A DNA stretch of 35,515 nt from Myxococcales bacterium (GTDB lineage Bacteria; Myxococcota_A; Polyangia; Polyangiales; Polyangiaceae): contig SXNL01000096.1 in assembly GCA_005777185.1 (NCBI GenBank), positions 1-35,515 on the forward strand, given 5' to 3'. The notes beneath the pieces were generated by a model. The model was not told the DNA's origin. It worked only from the letters and a program-made list of their open reading frames with translations, and did not search any database. Within the stretch, counting starts at the first letter, position 1. Each line of letters begins with the position of its first letter. Positions 33,065 through 35,515 of this stretch are shown here, piece by piece. Both the position numbers and the translations under genes were made by a program.

Positions 33065-34075
33065 TCAGACCTCGAGACGGGGGACGGGCACCGAGGAGCC
33101 CATGGGCTCGCCGCCGCTGATGCGGTAGCCCTCGATGACGTCGTTCAGGATACGCGTGAGGGGGATCGTCGGCTTCCAGCCGATCGCGGCGCCGATCTTG
33201 GTGAGGTCGGGGACGCGGCGGGGCATGTCCTCGAATCCCTCCTCGTAGGCCTTCTCGTAAGGGATGTGCACGATCTCCGATCGGGAGCCGGTGAGCTCAC
33301 GGACGAGCTTCGCGAGATCGTTCATGGAGATCTCCTCGGTGTTCCCGATGTTGAAGACCTGCCCTCGCGCCCCGTCGTGATCCATGATGTCGATGAGAGC
33401 GCGCACGACATCCGCCACGTGCGTGAAGCAGCGGGACTGCTGGCCGTCTCCGAACACGGTGATCGGACGCCCCGCGAGGGCCTGCCGCACGAACGTGGGG
33501 ACGACCATGCCGTACTGACCGGTCTGACGCGGGCCCACGGTGTTGAAGAGCCGTGCGACCACGGTCGGCAGCTTCTTCTCCTTGTAGTAGGCGATCGCGA
33601 GGAACTCGTCGATCGCCTTGGAGCACGCGTACGACCAGCGGCCCTTGGTCGTGGCGCCCATGACGAGGTCGCCGTCCTCGTTGAAGGGGAAGCGCTCGGA
33701 CTTGCCGTAGACCTCGCTCGTCGAGGCCACGAAGATGGGGCGCTTCTTCTTGTTCGCGAGCCCGAGCATGATCTCGGTGAGGCGGATGTTCGTCTCGATC
33801 GTCCGCACGGGGGACTCGACGATGAGCTTCACCCCGACGGCGGCGGCGAGGTGGTAGATGCGGTCGGCCCCGTCCACCAGCTCGGCCATGAGCTGGACGT
33901 TGGCGCACGTGTCGATCGTGTAATGGAACCGATCGTGGGTCTTCAAGTGGCGGATGTTGTTGATGCTTCCCGTGGACAGGTCGTCGACGACGAAGACCTC
34001 GTGGCCCCGTCGGAGGAGCTCCTCGGACAGATGCGAGCCGATGAAGCCCGCGCCACCTGTGATGAGGTATCGCAT
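33065..34075 (-). CDS. Extended SDR NDP-sugar epimerase/dehydratase/decarboxylase
   Basis: 336 residues. The N-terminal NAD-binding motif is TGGAGFIGSHL (residues 6-16), with VDDLSTGS for the adenosine ribose, LAAAVGV, the catalytic STSEVYG segment and YACSK as the YxxxK motif near 173. The C-terminal part includes FGDGQQSRCFTHVADVV and the NIGNTEEISM segment typical of UDP-sugar epimerases and UDP-glucuronate decarboxylases. I cannot choose among GalE-like, UXS-like and 4,6-dehydratase-like activities. It supplies a nucleotide sugar to the pathway. First gene of the leftward operon, 27 bases before the phosphoglycosyl transferase; divergent from a GT4 gene. Confidence 0.9.
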   Translation of the reverse strand: MRYLITGGAGFIGSHLSEELLRRGHEVFVVDDLSTGSINNIRHLKTHDRFHYTIDTCANVQLMAELVDGADRIYHLAAAVGVKLIVESPVRTIETNIRLTEIMLGLANKKKRPIFVASTSEVYGKSERFPFNEDGDLVMGATTKGRWSYACSKAIDEFLAIAYYKEKKLPTVVARLFNTVGPRQTGQYGMVVPTFVRQALAGRPITVFGDGQQSRCFTHVADVVRALIDIMDHDGARGQVFNIGNTEEISMNDLAKLVRELTGSRSEIVHIPYEKAYEEGFEDMPRRVPDLTKIGAAIGWKPTIPLTRILNDVIEGYRISGGEPMGSSVPVPRLEV

Positions 34076-34221
34076 TTTGCCGTGCTTGCTCCCTCAGGGA
34101 CGCGCCGTCGGGCGCCCACCCTGGCGAATGGTTCGTGTCCCGATAGCACGTCGACGTTCAGCGGTCACCCGGTTTGGGCCGGAAAAAGCCGCACCTTGGT
34201 GCTCATTTGCGCAGGTTGGAG

Positions 34222-34227
34222 CATAAT
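34222..34227 (+). promoter_or_regulatory. Possible -10 element before the right-hand GT4 gene
   Basis: CATAAT lies eight bases before ATG 34236, so its transcript would start at about the start codon (leaderless). The best -35-like hexamer (TTGGTG, 34196-34201) is 20 bases away, which is too far for a confident call. No Shine-Dalgarno sequence is placed correctly for the ATG. The 160-base gap to the divergent SDR gene holds nothing else I can name. Confidence 0.3.
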
Positions 34228-34235
34228 CGTCGCCG

Positions 34236-35381
34236 ATGTCTCGTCCCCGTGCGCGGCGGCTGCTCATCGTCGTGAACGACGCGCCGTTCTTCTGGTCGCA
34301 TCGCCTCCCCCTCGCCGTGGGCGCAAAGGCGCGCGGCTGGGACGTGCACGTGGCCACGGGCCCTGGCGCGCATGACGCCGACATCGCTCCGCGCGGGCTC
34401 GCCTACCACCCCGTCGCCGGCCTGACGCGCGCCGGGCGTGACCCGCTCCAGGAGCTCGCGGTCGTCGGCACGCTCGCGCGGCTGTTCCGCACGCTCCGGC
34501 CCGACGTCGTTCACCTCGTGTCGATCAAGCCGGTCCTGTACGGGGGCATCGTGGCGCGGCTCGTCGGCGTACCTGCGGTCGTCAGCGCCGTGAGCGGGCT
34601 CGGCTACGTCTTCCTCGCGCGTGGTCCCAGGGCGGACCTGGGGCGGCGCCTGGCGCTCGCGACCTACCGGGTCGCGCTCGGCAAGCGGCGATCCCGCACG
34701 ATCTTCCAGAACGAGGATGACCGGCGCGAGCTGACCGGGCGAGGCGTCGTCCGCCCGGACCGCACGATCATCATCCGGGGCTCGGGGGTGGACCTCGCGA
34801 CGTTCCCCCTGCGGCCGGAACCCGTGAGCGAGCGCCCCCTCGTCGTCCTGCCGAGCCGCCTCCTGTGGGACAAGGGGGTCGGCGAGCTGGTGGACGCCGC
34901 CCGCTCGATCGGACGCCGGGGGATCGCCGCTCGGTTCGCGCTGGTCGGCGACACGGATCCCAACCCCACGACGGTCCCCCGGGAGACGCTCGAGCGCTGG
35001 AACGCCGAGGGCGCCGTCGAGTGGTGGGGGTTCCGCGACGACATGCCCGAAGTGCTGCGGCAGGCCTCGATCGTGTGCCTCCCCTCGTACCGCGAGGGTC
35101 TCCCGAAGGCGCTGCTCGAGGCGGCGGCGACGGGTCGCGCGATCGTGACCACGGACGTCCCCGGGTGCAGGGACGCTGTGCGGCACGAGCACAACGGGCT
35201 CCTCGTCCCGCCACGCGACGCGGGCGCGCTCGCGGAGGCGCTCGTCCGCCTCCTCGGAGATCCCGACCTCCGGCGCCGCATGGGTGCGGCCGGACGCGCG
35301 CGGGCGGAGGCGGAGTTCTCGGTGGAGCGCGTGGTCGAGGAGACCATGGCGGTCTACGAGGCGCTCGCCGACCCAGGCTGA
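34236..35381 (+). CDS. Family 4 glycosyltransferase
   Basis: 381 residues, GT-B fold, resembling the PglA/capsular GT4 group. The N-terminal domain has LLIVVNDAPFFWSHRLPLAVGAKARGW and VVHLVSIKPVLYGGIVARL, typical of enzymes acting on polyprenyl-linked acceptors. In the C-terminal domain VVLPSRLLWDKGVGELVDAA and the EX7E motif (REGLPKALLEAAATG, about residues 287-301) bind the NDP-sugar donor. No TM helix. Rightward, 52 bases before rfbF with a promoter between them, so it may be transcribed alone or together with rfbF. Donor sugar unknown. Confidence 0.92.
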   Translation: MSRPRARRLLIVVNDAPFFWSHRLPLAVGAKARGWDVHVATGPGAHDADIAPRGLAYHPVAGLTRAGRDPLQELAVVGTLARLFRTLRPDVVHLVSIKPVLYGGIVARLVGVPAVVSAVSGLGYVFLARGPRADLGRRLALATYRVALGKRRSRTIFQNEDDRRELTGRGVVRPDRTIIIRGSGVDLATFPLRPEPVSERPLVVLPSRLLWDKGVGELVDAARSIGRRGIAARFALVGDTDPNPTTVPRETLERWNAEGAVEWWGFRDDMPEVLRQASIVCLPSYREGLPKALLEAAATGRAIVTTDVPGCRDAVRHEHNGLLVPPRDAGALAEALVRLLGDPDLRRRMGAAGRARAEAEFSVERVVEETMAVYEALADPG

Positions 35382-35386
35382 ATGCC

Positions 35387-35415
35387 TTGAATTACCCGCG
35401 CACCTTTCCTAGAGT
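35387..35415 (+). promoter_or_regulatory. Sigma70-like promoter before rfbF
   Basis: TTGAAT (35387-35392) and TAGAGT (35410-35415) are 17 bases apart, both four- or five-of-six matches to the housekeeping consensus. Transcription would start near 35422, giving a leader of about 12 bases to the ATG at 35434. It lies directly after the GT4 stop, so rfbF and genes beyond the window could be expressed separately. Confidence 0.55.
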
Positions 35416-35433
35416 CGACGCTCCGGATCGGGC

Positions 35434-35515
35434 ATGAAGGCGGTCATCCTCGCAGGCGGCATGGGGACTCGGATCAGCGAGGAGTCGCACCTCAAGCCCA
35501 AGCCCATGGTCGAGA
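35434..35515 (+). CDS. rfbF: Glucose-1-phosphate cytidylyltransferase, partial (N-terminus)
   Basis: The window cuts the gene after 27 codons. The visible N-terminus, [17 protein letters not shown] then [10 protein letters not shown], carries the nucleotide-binding signature GGxGTR and the lysine of KPKPMVE; the [12 protein letters not shown] form is specific to RfbF/DdhA cytidylyltransferases and differs from RmlA thymidylyltransferases (which read GSGTRLYPLT). RfbF makes CDP-glucose from CTP and glucose-1-phosphate, the entry to CDP-linked 3,6-dideoxy and branched deoxysugars. A CDP-glucose dehydratase would be expected just past the edge. No strong Shine-Dalgarno sequence is seen before the ATG. 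Confidence 0.88.
   Translation, partial: MKAVILAGGMGTRISEESHLKPKPMVE

Noticed and set aside
34198-34210. Sigma54-like -24/-12 element
   Set aside because: GG and GC are nine bases apart instead of ten, and the flanks do not match TGGCAC-N5-TTGC.

Overview
The window is 35.5 kb of very GC-rich, gene-dense DNA with genes on both strands, many start/stop overlaps, and frequent GTG starts. A PknB-type kinase with a membrane-anchored proline/alanine-rich tail, a DUF4388-like plus J-domain protein, FG-GAP lipoproteins and a large BY-kinase polysaccharide cluster together suggest a Myxococcota (Polyangia-like) bacterium. That assignment is inference from gene content; there is no rRNA here. I see no tRNA, insertion sequence, phage gene or CRISPR array.

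Left part (1-12.2 kb). After a 365-base gene-free edge carrying a dispersed-type palindrome, three leftward genes encode an FG-GAP lipoprotein, a small exported protein and a J-domain protein. Divergent from them is a tightly coupled four-gene rightward operon (3371-6021): a TPR-like multi-TM protein, a 77-residue peptide with a GANCSSVGS motif directly before a hydrophobic helix, a radical SAM/SPASM enzyme, and a 98-residue membrane protein. This looks like an uncharacterised peptide-modification (RiPP-like) system and is the best candidate for novelty. Housekeeping murB (leftward) and hrpB (rightward) follow, then a leftward set: SAM methyltransferase, polysaccharide deacetylase and a proline-rich single-TM protein.

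Middle (12.2-18.1 kb). A 1044-residue exported glycosidase-like lipoprotein runs rightward and overlaps, tail to tail, a leftward Ser/Thr kinase. A second SAM methyltransferase diverges from the kinase.

Right part (18.1-35.5 kb) is a surface-polysaccharide locus. A leftward operon encodes Wzc-like BY-kinase/co-polymerase, a GT4 glycosyltransferase, a NovU/TylCIII-type sugar C-methyltransferase, a GT2 glycosyltransferase and two tandem asparagine-synthase-like amidotransferases. A rightward multi-TM protein may be the Wzy polymerase. A second leftward operon has an NDP-sugar epimerase/dehydratase, a fused WecA-type phosphoglycosyl transferase plus CapD/WbpM-type N-terminal module (apparently starting at an ATC codon), and an ABC exporter that could act as the lipid-linked glycan flippase. 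Rightward again are a GT4 glycosyltransferase and the first 27 codons of a glucose-1-phosphate cytidylyltransferase (rfbF). Together these suggest a Wzy-type pathway for a polymer with amidated and possibly C-branched CDP-derived sugars. No Wza-type outer-membrane exporter or Wzx flippase lies inside the window.
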